A DNA stretch of 64,000 nucleotides from Adineta ricciae (GCA_905250025.1 CAJNOJ010000086.1:124001-188000), one strand, 5' to 3'; shown: positions 10,846-21,906, counted from the stretch's first letter. Numbers and translations are program-made. The notes: generated by a model from the sequence alone, not told the origin.

Positions 10846-13029
10846 TTATCGCCGTTTATTTTCAGGATTAGGCAAACGATCCATCATTGCGCATAAATCG
10901 TTGTCATCATCATTGCTATTTTTTCCTCGACGTGCTGGACGCTCGTCAAAGTCCAACTCTTGTAAAACATGTGAGAGACGGGAATTTGGATCACGCTAAA
11001 TAAAGATGCCAATAGAAGATACTAGGGCGAATTCGAACACTTACTTTCGAAACATCAATGCTAATATCTTCATGTTTCGGCCTTTGACTTGTGGCTTTTG
11101 AAGATGATTGTTGAGGATGTGATTGAGGTCTAGGAGATCAAATATATAGCGTAGAGAATAATCAAGCAAATGGAGGAATACGAACGGTGGTGGCCGAAAA
11201 TCGTCCTCATCATCGTCGTCGTCAAATAATGATAATTTGACTAAGCCAGATCGTGATGCATCTTTGTTTGTATTACTTCCTATTAATTGAGAGAGCAAAC
11301 TCAATTGAGTGAGCATCTTCGGATCCGGATTAAGCATTTCCTAGACATTCGAAGATCAAGAGAAATACTCGTGAGCATTTTAACTGATCTAGTTACGATA
11401 TCCGATGCAGCGTTGACCATGGATGTCGCTTGAGGAGTACGATCTTCACTAAGAATTGTTTGCTTCAGACTTCGACTCTTCGAAAAACTTTCAAAAACCA
11501 AACAAACATTTGTTCTTAGTTCGTATTCAATCTCTCTTACATATTTAAACCCAATTGAAAATTACGTGTATCATCCGCCGGTTGATGCTGTTGACCAGCA
11601 TTGAACGCTTGCGTATTACTCAACCGACCTCTTGTGTATGTTCTAAATTTGATCCTTAGAAATGATGAATGTTGATTTGTATTAGGAAACAGACCGAATT
11701 TCACCGGGTGGTTGAAAACCAGTCGGGACAACGCCGTTCGTTTTCATGATGAATTTACCTTCTTGAGTTTGTAAGTCTTCGCGAAGAAACACTGAAACCT
11801 AATCATGCGAGCGCTAAAATAACCAGCAAGTAATTAGAAGTCACGGCATACTCGAATATGAACATCTTGGAAGAAAAACAAAGTTGTATCACGAATTAAC
11901 AACCATTCGGCATCATTCAATCGTTCGTAGAACTGTTCAAAAAAGAAAGTTTCTCGTACTTGCAATTGGAACAATGAAAAATATACTTTATTAAAAGCAA
12001 GAAATGCTTTATCCAGGAGATCAAGCACTGTGAAGCTACGAACTAATTTACGCATTGTATTCACGTGATTGTAAGTCACTTTAACAATATCAGATGCACA
12101 TGGACAAAGCATAATCTGATATTTAACAGTCATGCTCATCAAATCATACAACTAGAACAGAAAACAAATTGTTAAGTCAAATTTCAACGATGGAAATATC
12201 AAAGGAACTTTTTATTTGACTTCATACTGACAAAAAATGCATGATCTACGATACGAGAGGCTTAACAATGAAAACACGCACTTGTATACGTCAGAAAATC
12301 TCATGAGAAATTTTCTTCGACATGTCTGCTCTGATTATACTTTGATCTAACACTCACAGATACGTATTCTCTATTTGTATACAATTCAATGCGATTATTT
12401 TCCGCCGTGAAAACTCAATATCGTTATGTACGAAGGTTAGTTTATTTGTTATACGAGATTATAATCGTCATTTCATAACTATAACGCATTATGATTCTGA
12501 CCTTGTGTATAGAATGCCTGCACATACGAGATCAGTGTGATTTCTATCAGAATTTCTGAATGAGAAAACATATGTCTCGTCTAACTTCATCCCTTTCTCT
12601 CCTGATCCTCTGTATACTACGAATGATAGTAGCTCTTGGATCTTTGACTTCTAGTAAAGCGAATAAGTAATGAATTCTCAAGCTGTAAGTATGTGACATA
12701 CTTTATCCATGCTCGCTTCATTTAATCTCATAATACTTGTATGTGCTACTTTTTCGAAGATATGTTTCACCGCTTTTTTCGGGTACAGTTCTTGTGTCCG
12801 AAAGATTTCTTCCAAAAATCGCGTATTGAACATCGCACCGACGATTTCATTGATTACTGAGAACACAACAAACAAATCATAATCAATTCTTGTTTTTATT
12901 CATAAGCAAATCAATACCTTTCACCGACTTTTGATCCATTACATCCTGAGCAGTCAAACGTTGCTCCAATATATAAATCATTTCCCCGCCCATATTAAAG
13001 AAGATAATTGGAAATGTTTTCAGTGACAT
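10846..13029 (-). CDS. OSCP1: OSCP1 (organic solute carrier partner 1 / NOR1) homologue
   Basis: Translation starts at 13029 with MSLKTFPIIFFNMGGEMIYI, matching the start of vertebrate OSCP1. Further exons encode EQRLTAQDV, VINEIVGAMFNTRFLEEIF, TQELYPKKAVKHIFEKVAHT, SIMRLNEASMDK, LYDLMSMTVKYQIMLCP and LIRDTTLFFFQDVHIRV, in family order. The C-terminus ends DDNDLCAMMDRLPNPENKRR at a stop at 10846. The family is conserved in ciliated organisms and linked to solute transport or ciliary proteins; its biochemical role is not settled. Introns are mostly about 50 nt, but one between MDK and LYDLM (about 12152-12707) is about 550 nt with no gene visible inside. Not every boundary in the C-terminal half was fixed. 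An in-frame upstream extension exists but lacks homology, so the MSLK start was chosen. Confidence 0.9.
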
Positions 13030-13690
13030 TTTCAAAACAATCTTGAAATCAATCAATAATAAAAATCGACTTTTCAGCTTGAACAACCATCAACAAATCT
13101 ACCGTTGTGGCAGTTCCTCTGCTATTGATTATCGATTAGAAAGAGAATTGATCTGATCAAATATTATCTAATCAAAAGTGTCAAGCACTCGATCGAGACT
13201 TCCTTACAAATCGATAGATGATTATTGAACAACTGGCAAGATGGCGCCTTTTAGCATTTAACTTTCAGTTGAAAATGAAAACAAATCTATTGACATATCT
13301 GTTTCGGTTTCCACAAGATAGAGATTCTTTTTTCTCTCATCATAGTATTTCATGTGAAATCATTACATAAGGTGTTCTTGTCTTCATCAAACGAATGAAG
13401 AAGAAGGGAGAGAGAAAGAGAGTGAGAGAAAAACGAACAGAACAGTCTACTGCAAACTCATCTGAAATCGGTAGATGCATTATGAAGGAGAGAAAGAAAA
13501 GAGGAGAAGAAAAAACTACACGTACGACTCAACCAGCATTAGAAAGTCAATGGAAGCATACGTCGAAAAAGATAGAATGTATACATATTCGAGCGTTAAG
13601 ATATCAGCATCGTAGCACAAAGAAAAAGGATTATTCTTTTCTAGATCGATGAAAACATGTCTCAAGCAATGATTTAACACGATATGTACA
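13030..13690. promoter_or_regulatory. Divergent spacer between OSCP1 and fucosyltransferase
   Basis: These 661 bp separate two start codons on opposite strands. The plus strand is strongly purine-rich (GA/AAG runs) from about 13395 to 13520. That creates a Lys/Arg-rich open frame, which I regard as non-coding. Promoters for both genes are expected here. Confidence 0.4.
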
Positions 13691-15387
13691 ATGCGACTAA
13701 CTGTACGCTACTTATGCTCGATAGTACGATATCGAAGACGATTTTCTATCTTACTTCTGATTAGTGCACTTCTTTTTATAATTTTCATTCTATCCATTAT
13801 TGACCGTAATCATCCAGAATTAAATCCATTACCGAATTCTGAACAAGAAATAAAAATAACTACAGCGCAGAAAGTGATCCGTGCAATATCAACTACAGTC
13901 GCACAACAGTAAGATCAATGATGATCGTTATCGAAAGTAGTGTTGGCATCGCTTTTGTTTGTGTTTAGAAATAGACTGTGGCCACTAGATGAGCAGGGTC
14001 GTTCGTTAAAAAACCATTTTTTCGTATTCGATGCAACAGGCTTTTTCGGTTCTGCTGCAAGTGAAGGTGTTGAAGTCAAATGTGAATCATCAAATACAAC
14101 GTTTACATGGACACGGCAACCGAATCAAATGAACAAAGTGGATTTTGCTATTTCACACGATGCACGGCTTCAGCAAGATTTTCCATTTGACAAGCTTCAT
14201 TTGAACAGCGAACGACAGCAGTATTCGATGGCATTTATCATGGAAAGTGAAGCACATTCATCTACAGGAGACGCTTGGGCGAATTACAATTTTAGAATGT
14301 CTTATAATCTCGATGATAGCTATCCTGAACCAGCCACGTACTTCGATGTTAATATACATATTATTGATCTATTAACCCCACCGGTAGTGAAGTTCGAGAA
14401 AAAAGAAACACGAGCGGATGTCGTTTGGATTATTTCGAATTGTGATGTAAGTAAAAAGAACACTTTTCGTTCAGTTTGATTATATAATCGACTATTCGTG
14501 TCATCTTTCCTTCAACATTAATAGCATTTCTGGATTAAGATGAAATTGCGCTTGCATGTAAATGAAAAGGGACTATTCACACTTCGACATAGCATACGAT
14601 AGAAAATTTTTGAGAAATTAGATGTACTTTCTCTATAAACAGAATTTTGAGAAAGGAACTGATCGATAGTTTCACTAAAACAAATTTTAATTTGATCCTG
14701 TTCTAGGCACACAACGGTCGGCAAGGTTTTATTGAACAGCTGATGAAGGAAATCAAAATTGATTCGTACGGGCTATGTCTAAACAATCGTCAAGGTTATG
14801 GAGATCGTATGACTGATAATGTTGAAGCCTATATGAAATATAAATTTGTTATAGCTATTGAAAATTCGAATTGTATTGATTATGTAACCGAAAAGTTGGT
14901 TAAAGCGGTTGAATCCGGTTCTGTTCCTATTGTTGCTGGTCGAAATGGTCGACCAGATTATCGACGGTTTATGCCTGATCATTCCTATATCAATATATTC
15001 GATTATCCAACCGTAAAAGCTCTTGCCGATGATCTAAAACGTATTGCTAACAATAAAACATTGTATGAATCCTATCTCTGGTTTAAAAAGCATAAGATCA
15101 ACCTGAGATTATTTGCTGAACTATCGTTAAATGAAAAAATCAAACAATTCACTGGTATTGTTGGTTCCAATGCCACTATGATCAAAGATGGCATCGTAGC
15201 AAAAGAAAAAAGTGAAAACAAAATTTGCAAGCTGATACGATTCGTTCGGCAAACACCTTGGCAAGAAATAGCAACGCATAAAAGAGCAGCGAGGCCAAAT
15301 GAGAACATAGCTTGTCTACAAAGAGGAAATATACTGGATCATTTTCGATCGTCATTATCTTCAAATGGCAGCTCTGTCAAGAATTAA
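13691..15387 (+). CDS. Alpha-1,3-fucosyltransferase (GT10 family), type II Golgi membrane protein
   Basis: Exons 13691-13908, 13969-14446 and 14707-15387 join to 458 aa. The N-terminus is cytosolic and basic (residues 1-19), followed by a signal-anchor helix (FSILLLISALLFIIFILSII), the Golgi glycosyltransferase topology. The C-terminal donor-binding domain carries the GT10 signature: YKFVIAIENSNCIDYVTEKL, then AVESGSVPIVAG and a Pro-Asp-x-Ser-like segment (MPDHSYINIFDYP). The stem/acceptor half includes FRMSYNLDDSYPEP. The enzyme should transfer fucose from GDP-fucose to N-acetylglucosamine-containing glycans (family knowledge); the linkage is inferred. Intron 2 is 260 nt, longer than most here. 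AATAAA at 15447 is a plausible polyadenylation signal. The gene converges on the B-box array. Confidence 0.88.
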
Positions 15388-15446
15388 TTAGAAAAAAATG
15401 CTCCGTATGTATTTTTTTGTTGTTGCTCAATTTATTATTTTGTTTT

Positions 15447-15452
15447 AATAAA
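15447..15452 (+). terminator. Probable polyadenylation signal of the fucosyltransferase gene
   Basis: AATAAA about 60 nt after the stop, followed by an A-rich stretch. Confidence 0.4.
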
Positions 15453-15668
15453 AAAACAAACAAACAAAATGTCCATTTCAGGATAAATTAGTTGAAGTCG
15501 AAAGAATATGTTGCTATAGAAAGTTTATTCATGTCTAAATTATAGAAAAATAAACTATCTGAATGTTCAAAAAAAGATTCCTAGAAATGTAATGATTGAT
15601 TATCAAATTTCAGTTTCATTACTAAACTACTCTAATATCGGAAACAATCTCTAAAAAAAACTCTCAAT

Positions 15669-16751
15669 TTATGTATTAGGAAGAATTCTGATAGTATCAC
15701 CCGGATTACATAGAACCATCAACAATTGCCAAGGGAATGGCGTCAACTTCGGATCGACTCCAAGAACGCATGTGGTTTTCATGCGTTCATGATATAAGCG
15801 TATTTCCATTTGACTACAATCGAGTGTAATTTGTAGTACATCATTAGGCTGGATCTTATTGCTATTGAACTCTGATTTTTTACAACCTCGACTACACCGT
15901 CCTTGTTCATAAGCTTGATTCGATCCGAACCATCCCACTGAGCTCGGTAAACGAAAAGCATCTTCTTGCAAATTGACTTTCGACGACATACAACCGAAGA
16001 AGATATAATAAGGTTGTTTGCACTTTTCCAAGCGAAAACGAATTGTATGCGAGCCTCTCAAGTAGAGTAATCGACCACGGACGTATGCATAGTCAGATAC
16101 AGGACTGGTGTGTCGAGCGATGAAACCACCTTCTTCGAATCTGACAGGTCCTAAACTTTGTAAAAATCGTTCTTGTAAAGTTGAATTCGACTGATTGGCT
16201 GATCCATCTTTGCGACTGGGCGAATTATTGTTAAGAGAATCATCGATATGCAACTGCATGAGATAAATTGGGTTGTTCTTATCGGGAACGAGTTTTGCTG
16301 CAGGTGGAAAGGTCACTTGCAATTCCAAATCTTTTAGCTGCTTCTTCCAGCGATCGAGATCGTGTTCTGAGAAATCATCTGCTTCACGAGCAGAATGAAG
16401 ATCATCGGTAATGTCATCGTAAATCTTCGACAACGGAGCCTTGGCTTGTTCGAGTAAATCTAATAAACTTCGACGTGCACTTTCCGCAGCGATTTGTATC
16501 TTTAATATTGAATCCTTTTCCCAACGGTCAATCTTTTGTAATAGAGAATTTTTCCTTGCCGATGGTTGTTCGATTTCTTGTTGAAGTAAATCGTGTTCTT
16601 GCATAATGTTATCCAATTTCGCAGCAAGTTCTTGTCGGTGTTCAATAACATGTTTGCCACAGAATGTCTTTCCACATCCATCACAAGTCAAGATGCCACC
16701 GCTTTTATTACATGTAACACATTGTTTCTTACCACCGATGCCCGTACTCAT
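15669..16751 (-). CDS. B-box/coiled-coil/SPRY-like protein, array copy 1
   Basis: Intronless gene of 360 aa. Residues 11-38 form a zinc-binding pattern C-x2-C-x8-C-x2-C-x4-C-x2-H-x3-H (CVTCNKSGG...CDGC...FCGKHVIEH), which fits a B-box. Residues about 40-165 are heptad-like and charged (HDLLQQEIEQ; KIDRWEKDSILKIQIAAE; ADDFSEHDLDRWKKQLKDLE), a likely coiled coil. After a Ser/Asn-rich linker, residues about 210-358 are a SPRY-like beta domain (YVRGRLLYLRGSHTIRFRLE; YIFFGCMSSK; VGWFGSNQAYEQG; TPFPWQLLMVL). With no RING this is a TRIM-like protein without ubiquitin-ligase signature. It is the most downstream member of five head-to-tail copies. The function is unknown; ligand recognition by the SPRY-like domain is an inference. 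Confidence 0.85.
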   Translation of the reverse strand: MSTGIGGKKQCVTCNKSGGILTCDGCGKTFCGKHVIEHRQELAAKLDNIMQEHDLLQQEIEQPSARKNSLLQKIDRWEKDSILKIQIAAESARRSLLDLLEQAKAPLSKIYDDITDDLHSAREADDFSEHDLDRWKKQLKDLELQVTFPPAAKLVPDKNNPIYLMQLHIDDSLNNNSPSRKDGSANQSNSTLQERFLQSLGPVRFEEGGFIARHTSPVSDYAYVRGRLLYLRGSHTIRFRLEKCKQPYYIFFGCMSSKVNLQEDAFRLPSSVGWFGSNQAYEQGRCSRGCKKSEFNSNKIQPNDVLQITLDCSQMEIRLYHERMKTTCVLGVDPKLTPFPWQLLMVLCNPGDTIRILPNT

Positions 16752-17054
16752 TCTTGTGGTTAAAGTATCTCAACAGATATGAATATAACACTTCGAAATG
16801 GCCTTCTTGCCTTGGTTTCTACGGAAAATTAAACAGAACGAAATGAAATATATAGCATTCACCGTAACGAACAGTTGACTACATATAGAAATGACAAAAT
16901 AATCAATATGAAGTTGTATCTGCGGCATCACATGTTTTTCTCTTTTTGTTCAAGGTAAAATAAGAGTGGAACAGATCGTTATTAATGTTTTTGATTTCAA
17001 AACACACTTTCCGTATATTATATTCAATTAAAAAAAACGATGATTTTAAATTAG

Positions 17055-17074
17055 ATATATATATATATATATAT
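17055..17074. repeat. AT dinucleotide microsatellite
   Basis: Ten uninterrupted AT units, embedded in AT-rich intergenic DNA. Confidence 0.9.
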
Positions 17075-17370
17075 GGAAGCGTACAGATCGAATTAAGGCC
17101 TTGGTATTTTAATGCGATCAATTTCACTTGTAATATACTTTGTATTTCGAAACGCTGGACACAGAACGCGCTATGTTATTGAACATCGATTCAGATCATA
17201 TGTTCACACGAGATGTGTGATATTTACCCCAGTAGGGCGTTGTAGGACAACCATTTGAATAAAGATGTTGTCCTTGAACGTATGTAGAGTTCGACATAGA
17301 AGAATCACGTCTGATGTGATAACTATCTTGTTTTAATAGTAATAGGTACTAATATTTGATGAAATCATTC

Positions 17371-17778
17371 TCATATTTTGAGTATTGAAGAGGTAAATAA
17401 GAATACGTGACGGTTGGCAGTAATTGATTGAATATTCAGAGAACGAATTCGGATATCAAGGATAATGGACGTTTGGACTAAAAAGCTCTTTTTTGTTGAG
17501 ATAGATCGTTTAGCAGCATCGTCACCAAAACGATCTTCTAGGATTTTCAGCTGCACTTTCAGTTCTAAGAATTGAATGTCCAGCTGTTGCTGAAATATTT
17601 GACACATATTGTTATACAAATATATACAATCACAAGGGCGATTCATATTCTTGACGGCAGCCTGAAACATGCATTGTGGCATGCCACATTTCAATAATTT
17701 ATTCGTACAACTGTCGAGAAAAGTGAACATGAAAAGCGCATCTTTATTCTTAGATAATATCGTGTGGGCTGATCTCAA
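17371..17778 (-). CDS. Possible small Cys-containing protein or relic, unrecognised
   Basis: A 135-codon frame is open but has no ATG at its 5' end, so a spliced upstream exon would be needed. A candidate acceptor lies just upstream (CAAACAG before 17780) and a candidate donor near 17835. The peptide has six cysteines between residues 24 and 59 (FLDSCTNKLLKCGMPQCMF; NRPCDCIYLYNNMC), then a heptad-like helix (QQQLDIQFLELKVQLKILED). I do not recognise the family. Its setting inside the B-box array could mean a separate small gene or chance. Confidence is low. Confidence 0.25.
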   Translation of the reverse strand: MRSAHTILSKNKDALFMFTFLDSCTNKLLKCGMPQCMFQAAVKNMNRPCDCIYLYNNMCQIFQQQLDIQFLELKVQLKILEDRFGDDAAKRSISTKKSFLVQTSIILDIRIRSLNIQSITANRHVFLFTSSILKI

Positions 17779-17898
17779 TAGGACTGTTTGGTGACGGATA
17801 AGAAAACTTCAATCAAAATCAACATATAATTATACCTTTTGATTGAGAATGAAACCAAGAAAAGTCGAAAAAATTTCTCTTTTTGTAGTATAAGAAGA

Positions 17899-17904
17899 TT
17901 TATT
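17899..17904 (-). terminator. Probable polyadenylation signal of array copy 2
   Basis: AATAAA on the minus strand begins 13 nt after the stop codon of copy 2, implying a very short 3' UTR. Confidence 0.4.
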
Positions 17905-17916
17905 TGCTGTAAATAT

Positions 17917-19032
17917 TCACGAATCGTTCAGCACTTTTACACAATCACCAGAATGAGACAAAACCACTAAAACTTGCCACGGATACGGTGTTTTGCCAAT
18001 GTTGACTTTAAGAGTATGAGTTAACTTCAAACGTTCATGGAATAATTGAATCACTCTTCTATCGCAATCAAATGTAAGACGCACTATGTCATTGATTTCC
18101 ATTTTACTACTATTATACCCATGCTTTTTACAATCGCTAACACATGATCCATGTTCGTACGTTTGATTATGTCCAAACCATCCGACAGCACTGGAAGAGC
18201 GAAAGGCACTTATCTGCAGATCGACCTTGTTTGACATACATCCAAAGAAAATCTGATATTGCTTTTTGAACTTTTCCAGTTTAAATCGCATTGTATGACA
18301 ACCTCCGGAATAGAGTAGTCGGCCACGCACGTAAGCATAGTCCGAAGTTGTTAAACCCATATGTTTTGCACATAGACCGCCGTCTTCGATCAGAACGGGC
18401 CCTAAAATCTCAGCGAATCCAACCTGTAAGCGAGGCTTTGTAGAAAATGTCGATGAAGCAGTCGATGCTGACGATGGGCATGCGGAATTAGTCGTCGTTT
18501 CTGGTGCCTGTGGAGTTGAGCCGGTCTTTTGTAATTTCCTAAGAAAAATAGGTTCATTCTTATCGGCGACAAACGAAGCAATCGATGATGATTTCATTTC
18601 TGTTGTAAGTTCTTTCAATTGTTGTCTCCATCGATCAAGATCATGTTCCGAAAAATCATCAGCTTCACGAGATGCACGAAGCGTTTCCACAATGATAGGA
18701 AATTTTGTAGTAAATTCTTGTTTTGCTTGCTGGAGCATTTCTTCCAAAGCTTTTCGAGCTGTTTCCGCAGCGACCTGAATTTTTTCCACGGAATCTTTTT
18801 CCCATTTGTCAATTTTCTTCAATAAAGAATCTTTTTTCGATGAAGGTTGAAGAAATTCTTGCTGTAATAAATCATGTTCCTGCATAATATTATCCAACTG
18901 TCCAGCGAGCTCCTGTCGATGTTCAATGACGTGTTTACCACAAAATGATCGTTGACATCCATCGCAAGTTAAAACTCCACCGCTTTTATTACAGGTTACA
19001 CATTGTTTTTTGCTTACCGCACTAGCGCTCAT
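17917..19032 (-). CDS. B-box/coiled-coil/SPRY-like protein, array copy 2
   Basis: Intronless, 371 aa from the ATG at 19032. That start (MSASAVSKKQC) aligns with copies 1 and 3, so the longer in-frame extension to 19164 was not used. The B-box (CVTCNKSGGVLTCDGC...FCGKHVIEH) and coiled-coil segment (KIDKWEKDSVEKIQVAAETA; ADDFSEHDLDRWRQQLKELT) are close to copy 1. The linker differs and is Ser/Thr-rich (SACPSSASTASSTFSTKP). The SPRY-like domain keeps YVRGRLLYSGGCHTMRFKLE, YQIFFGCMSNK, VGWFGHNQTYEHG and TPYPWQVLVVL. By eye, copies 1 and 2 are the most similar pair of the array. Confidence 0.85.
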   Translation of the reverse strand: MSASAVSKKQCVTCNKSGGVLTCDGCQRSFCGKHVIEHRQELAGQLDNIMQEHDLLQQEFLQPSSKKDSLLKKIDKWEKDSVEKIQVAAETARKALEEMLQQAKQEFTTKFPIIVETLRASREADDFSEHDLDRWRQQLKELTTEMKSSSIASFVADKNEPIFLRKLQKTGSTPQAPETTTNSACPSSASTASSTFSTKPRLQVGFAEILGPVLIEDGGLCAKHMGLTTSDYAYVRGRLLYSGGCHTMRFKLEKFKKQYQIFFGCMSNKVDLQISAFRSSSAVGWFGHNQTYEHGSCVSDCKKHGYNSSKMEINDIVRLTFDCDRRVIQLFHERLKLTHTLKVNIGKTPYPWQVLVVLSHSGDCVKVLNDS

Positions 19033-19369
19033 TTTTCGACGATTTTTACTTTCCAAATATAAAAAAAACACAGCATAGTAATGTGATAAGGACAATTGAA
19101 TTATTTTCAACCTGCTGGTAGTAAAAACAAAACCATGTGGCATTGCTTGCAATGACATCATCATCGCTTTCAGGTGGCTATCACGCTAAAAGACTGCATT
19201 TTCTCATACGAGTCTAATTCAAATAATCAGATTAAACATTCTCTTAAAAACTATGTGCAACTGCTTTCTTTTCTCTCAGGATTTTTTGTTGTTCGATAGA
19301 TGGAGACGACAAATTCAATTTCAAAGTATTTTACTTTATTCTTTGCAATCAAGAAGACAAAAAAATCTA

Positions 19370-20440
19370 CTAGACACGAAGCATTCTTACACAATCATCT
19401 TTATGAGACAAAATGATCAATAATCGCCAAGGATAAGGTGTGTTATTGACATTAACTTTCAATTTGTTTGTTATATTCAATCGTGAATTAAATAAACACA
19501 TCGTGCGCTCATTACAATCAAAGATAACATGTATTACATCTCCTTGTTGAATTAAATTGCTCTTATATTTATGTTTTTTACAATTACTAGAACATTGTCC
19601 ATGTTCGTATACTTGATTGAATCCAAACCATCCGACGACGTCAACGGATTTTTCCATTTCTCCTTTCAGAACTGTTTCTGATGATTTACATCCGAAAAAA
19701 ATATGATACGGTTGTTTGTATTTTTCAATTTTTATTCGCACCACGTGCCGACCGGTTGAATATAATGATTGACCTTGTATATAACTATGTTTACGACCAG
19801 TGAGCATCTGTTTGGCAAGATGACCTTTGTCTTCGAGTTTAACAGCACCGAGTACATCTAGAAATTTGTCTTGATTTGGCGAGTTGGATGAAGAGGATTG
19901 TTCATTGTTAACTGTTTGTTCCTTATCCGATTTCTTCTTCGGATGTGTGAGTGAATGAACGATAGATTTTTGATTTTCTGTAATGTTAATCGAACATTGA
20001 ATTGAACTTTCTGATTTCAATTGTTCGAGTTGTTCTTTCCAACGAGCTAGTTCATTTTCAGCATAATCATCGGCTGTACGAGATGTACATATGCCAACAG
20101 CTATATCATGGCACGCATTTATCAACTGTTGTTTCGATTGGTCAAATGAATTTTGTAGATTCTTTCTTGAAGTTTCAGCGGCAAGTCGAATCTTTTTCAC
20201 ATATTCTTCTTCCCATTGATTAATCTTCTCGATCGATGAATCATCTAGTGCTAATTCTGAAACGTCATGTTTAAATATATCATAATCTTGTGCAATGCTA
20301 TCCAATTGTGCAGCTAATTCTTGTCGATGTTCAATAACATGTTTCCCACAGAATACACGTTGACATCCATGACAGGTTAAGATACCTGTGCTTTTATTAC
20401 AAGTAACACAAAGGATTTTGTGCACTGCACTTGCACTCAT
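19370..20440 (-). CDS. B-box/coiled-coil/SPRY-like protein, array copy 3
   Basis: Intronless, 356 aa from the ATG at 20440 (MSASAVHKILC), the same start as copy 2. The B-box reads CVTCNKSTGILTCHGC...FCGKHVIEH, with His replacing Asp between the middle cysteines. The coiled coil is more divergent (KINQWEEEYVKKIRLAAETS; ADDYAENELARWKEQLEQLK). The linker is Lys/Ser-rich. The SPRY-like part reads YIQGQSLYSTGRHVVRIKIE, YHIFFGCKSSE, VGWFGFNQVYEHG and TPYPWRLLIIL. The spacing to copy 2 is 337 bp. Full length and intact reading frame argue that it is functional. Confidence 0.85.
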   Translation of the reverse strand: MSASAVHKILCVTCNKSTGILTCHGCQRVFCGKHVIEHRQELAAQLDSIAQDYDIFKHDVSELALDDSSIEKINQWEEEYVKKIRLAAETSRKNLQNSFDQSKQQLINACHDIAVGICTSRTADDYAENELARWKEQLEQLKSESSIQCSINITENQKSIVHSLTHPKKKSDKEQTVNNEQSSSSNSPNQDKFLDVLGAVKLEDKGHLAKQMLTGRKHSYIQGQSLYSTGRHVVRIKIEKYKQPYHIFFGCKSSETVLKGEMEKSVDVVGWFGFNQVYEHGQCSSNCKKHKYKSNLIQQGDVIHVIFDCNERTMCLFNSRLNITNKLKVNVNNTPYPWRLLIILSHKDDCVRMLRV

Positions 20441-20636
20441 ATTCCTTGGGTAACTTTGTTCACTGTTTAGTATCTTGATCGTTATCTTATCTATTCTCAC
20501 AAAGTTTTATTGGAAATGCATGTAGACGAATAAGATTTCTGTCAAATGAATCATCGACATGTTCACAGACAAAACTAAAGTTTCTTTTCTCTGCCTATTT
20601 GTTTTAAAAATACAAGAAAGAACGCGAGAAAAAGCA

Positions 20637-21722
20637 TTAATTATTTGGTAGAACTTTGACAGAATCGCCTTCATTGACTAACACCACTAGAAGCTGCCAA
20701 GGAAATGGTGCTTTATCTGTATTAACTGCCAATTTATATGTTTTGTTCGTTCGCTCATGAAACAATCCAATACTTTTCTTATCACAATCGAATGTTAAAC
20801 ATACAGTGTCATTTGTTTGCATATCATTACTACTATAATCATGTATGCGAACATTATTATTCCAGATGCCATGCTGATAGATTTCATTATGACCAAACCA
20901 TCCGACAGCAAAAGATGAATTGTAGTTCATTATACTCGGTATTCGTTCAGATGATATACAACCGAAAAAGATATTATATGGAGCTGTGCTTCGAAGGATT
21001 TTCAGTCGAATAGTATGACAACCTCGAGAATAGAATTGGGTACCAATAACATGTCCGTAATCCATTTCGTTACCAATATGTTTTGCGATAAGACCATCAT
21101 TATGTATCGAAGCAGGATATGTTGCTTTGAGAAAGCGTTCTTTTGCGAGACTTGAATGAGATGCTTTGTGGTCATGATTAATCAGACCTGGAAGTTTTCT
21201 GTGAGCAATTGTGATAAGAGGAATCGATAATTGTTGATCTTCCATGAGTTGAAGGCAGTTGGATGATTGAATTTCTCTTCGAAGATCATTGAGCTGCGTC
21301 ATCCATCGTTTCAAATCATTTTCTTGAAAATCATCTGCTTTGTAAGATGCCTTTAAATCCAAAGCAATTGCACGAGATATTCTCATGAATCTTTGTTTGT
21401 TTTTAGCAAGGATTTGTCTCACTTCTTCTCGAGCATTTTCTGCAGTCGATCTCACTTTCTGGATTGCATCCTGTTCCCATTCATTGATCCTATGTAAATA
21501 ATTGTATTCATTTGACGATCGTTTAATGTCTTGTCCAAGCAATTCATGATTATGCATCACGTCTTCAAATTGATAGGCCAAATCCTGCCGATGTCGAAGA
21601 AGATGCTTCTGGCAAAATACTGACTGGCAACCGTCACAAGTGTATGTACTGTTGCTTTTACCGCATGTTTTACAACGTCTCTTATCGACAATATCGTTGA
21701 GAATGATTTTCATGACAGGCAT
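20637..21722 (-). CDS. B-box/coiled-coil/SPRY-like protein, array copy 4
   Basis: Intronless, 361 aa from the ATG at 21722 (or from an ATG three codons later). The N-terminus before the B-box is longer than in copies 1-3 (MPVMKIILNDIVDKRRC). The B-box is CKTCGKSNSTYTCDGC...FCQKHLLRH. The coiled coil includes RINEWEQDAIQKVRSTAENA and ADDFQENDLKRWMTQLNDLR. In the SPRY-like domain GWFGHNEIYQHG is kept, but the Cys pair found near this point in copies 1-3 (CSRGCKKS-type) is lost (WNNNVRIHDY). Copy 5 shares that loss, so copies 4 and 5 form a subgroup. The gap to copy 3 is 196 bp. Confidence 0.83.
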   Translation of the reverse strand: MPVMKIILNDIVDKRRCKTCGKSNSTYTCDGCQSVFCQKHLLRHRQDLAYQFEDVMHNHELLGQDIKRSSNEYNYLHRINEWEQDAIQKVRSTAENAREEVRQILAKNKQRFMRISRAIALDLKASYKADDFQENDLKRWMTQLNDLRREIQSSNCLQLMEDQQLSIPLITIAHRKLPGLINHDHKASHSSLAKERFLKATYPASIHNDGLIAKHIGNEMDYGHVIGTQFYSRGCHTIRLKILRSTAPYNIFFGCISSERIPSIMNYNSSFAVGWFGHNEIYQHGIWNNNVRIHDYSSNDMQTNDTVCLTFDCDKKSIGLFHERTNKTYKLAVNTDKAPFPWQLLVVLVNEGDSVKVLPNN

Positions 21723-21906
21723 AATATCGAATTGAAGAGAAAAAGAAACAGTTAAATTTGTACCGTTGTTTGATAAATAATGAAAGATTTTGAAAAGCTT
21801 CTTTTCAATTAATTCATTCGATCTCCTATTTGTTTGTGTACAAGGCATTTTCGACTACTTTTGTTCTGTATTTTATTAAATAAAAAAGAAAACAAATCGA
21901 TCCTGT

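Larger units (their letters stand above)
16752..17916. other. Spacer between array copies 1 and 2
   Basis: At 1165 bp this is by far the largest gap in the array (others are 184-337 bp). It holds an AT dinucleotide run at 17055-17074 and a minus-strand open frame at 17371-17778 listed separately. No remnant of a sixth B-box copy was recognised. Confidence 0.5.

Noticed and set aside
13395-13652. Plus-strand frame coding a Lys/Arg-rich peptide
   Set aside because: It comes from a purine-rich tract in a divergent promoter region; composition is low-complexity and no splice or homology signal supports it.
17055-17074. AT run as a possible origin or regulatory element
   Set aside because: It is a plain dinucleotide microsatellite in AT-rich DNA with no supporting context.
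19033-19164. N-terminal extension of array copy 2 containing a hydrophobic segment
   Set aside because: Copies 1 and 3 start directly before the B-box, and the aligned ATG at 19032 is present; the extension is not shared.
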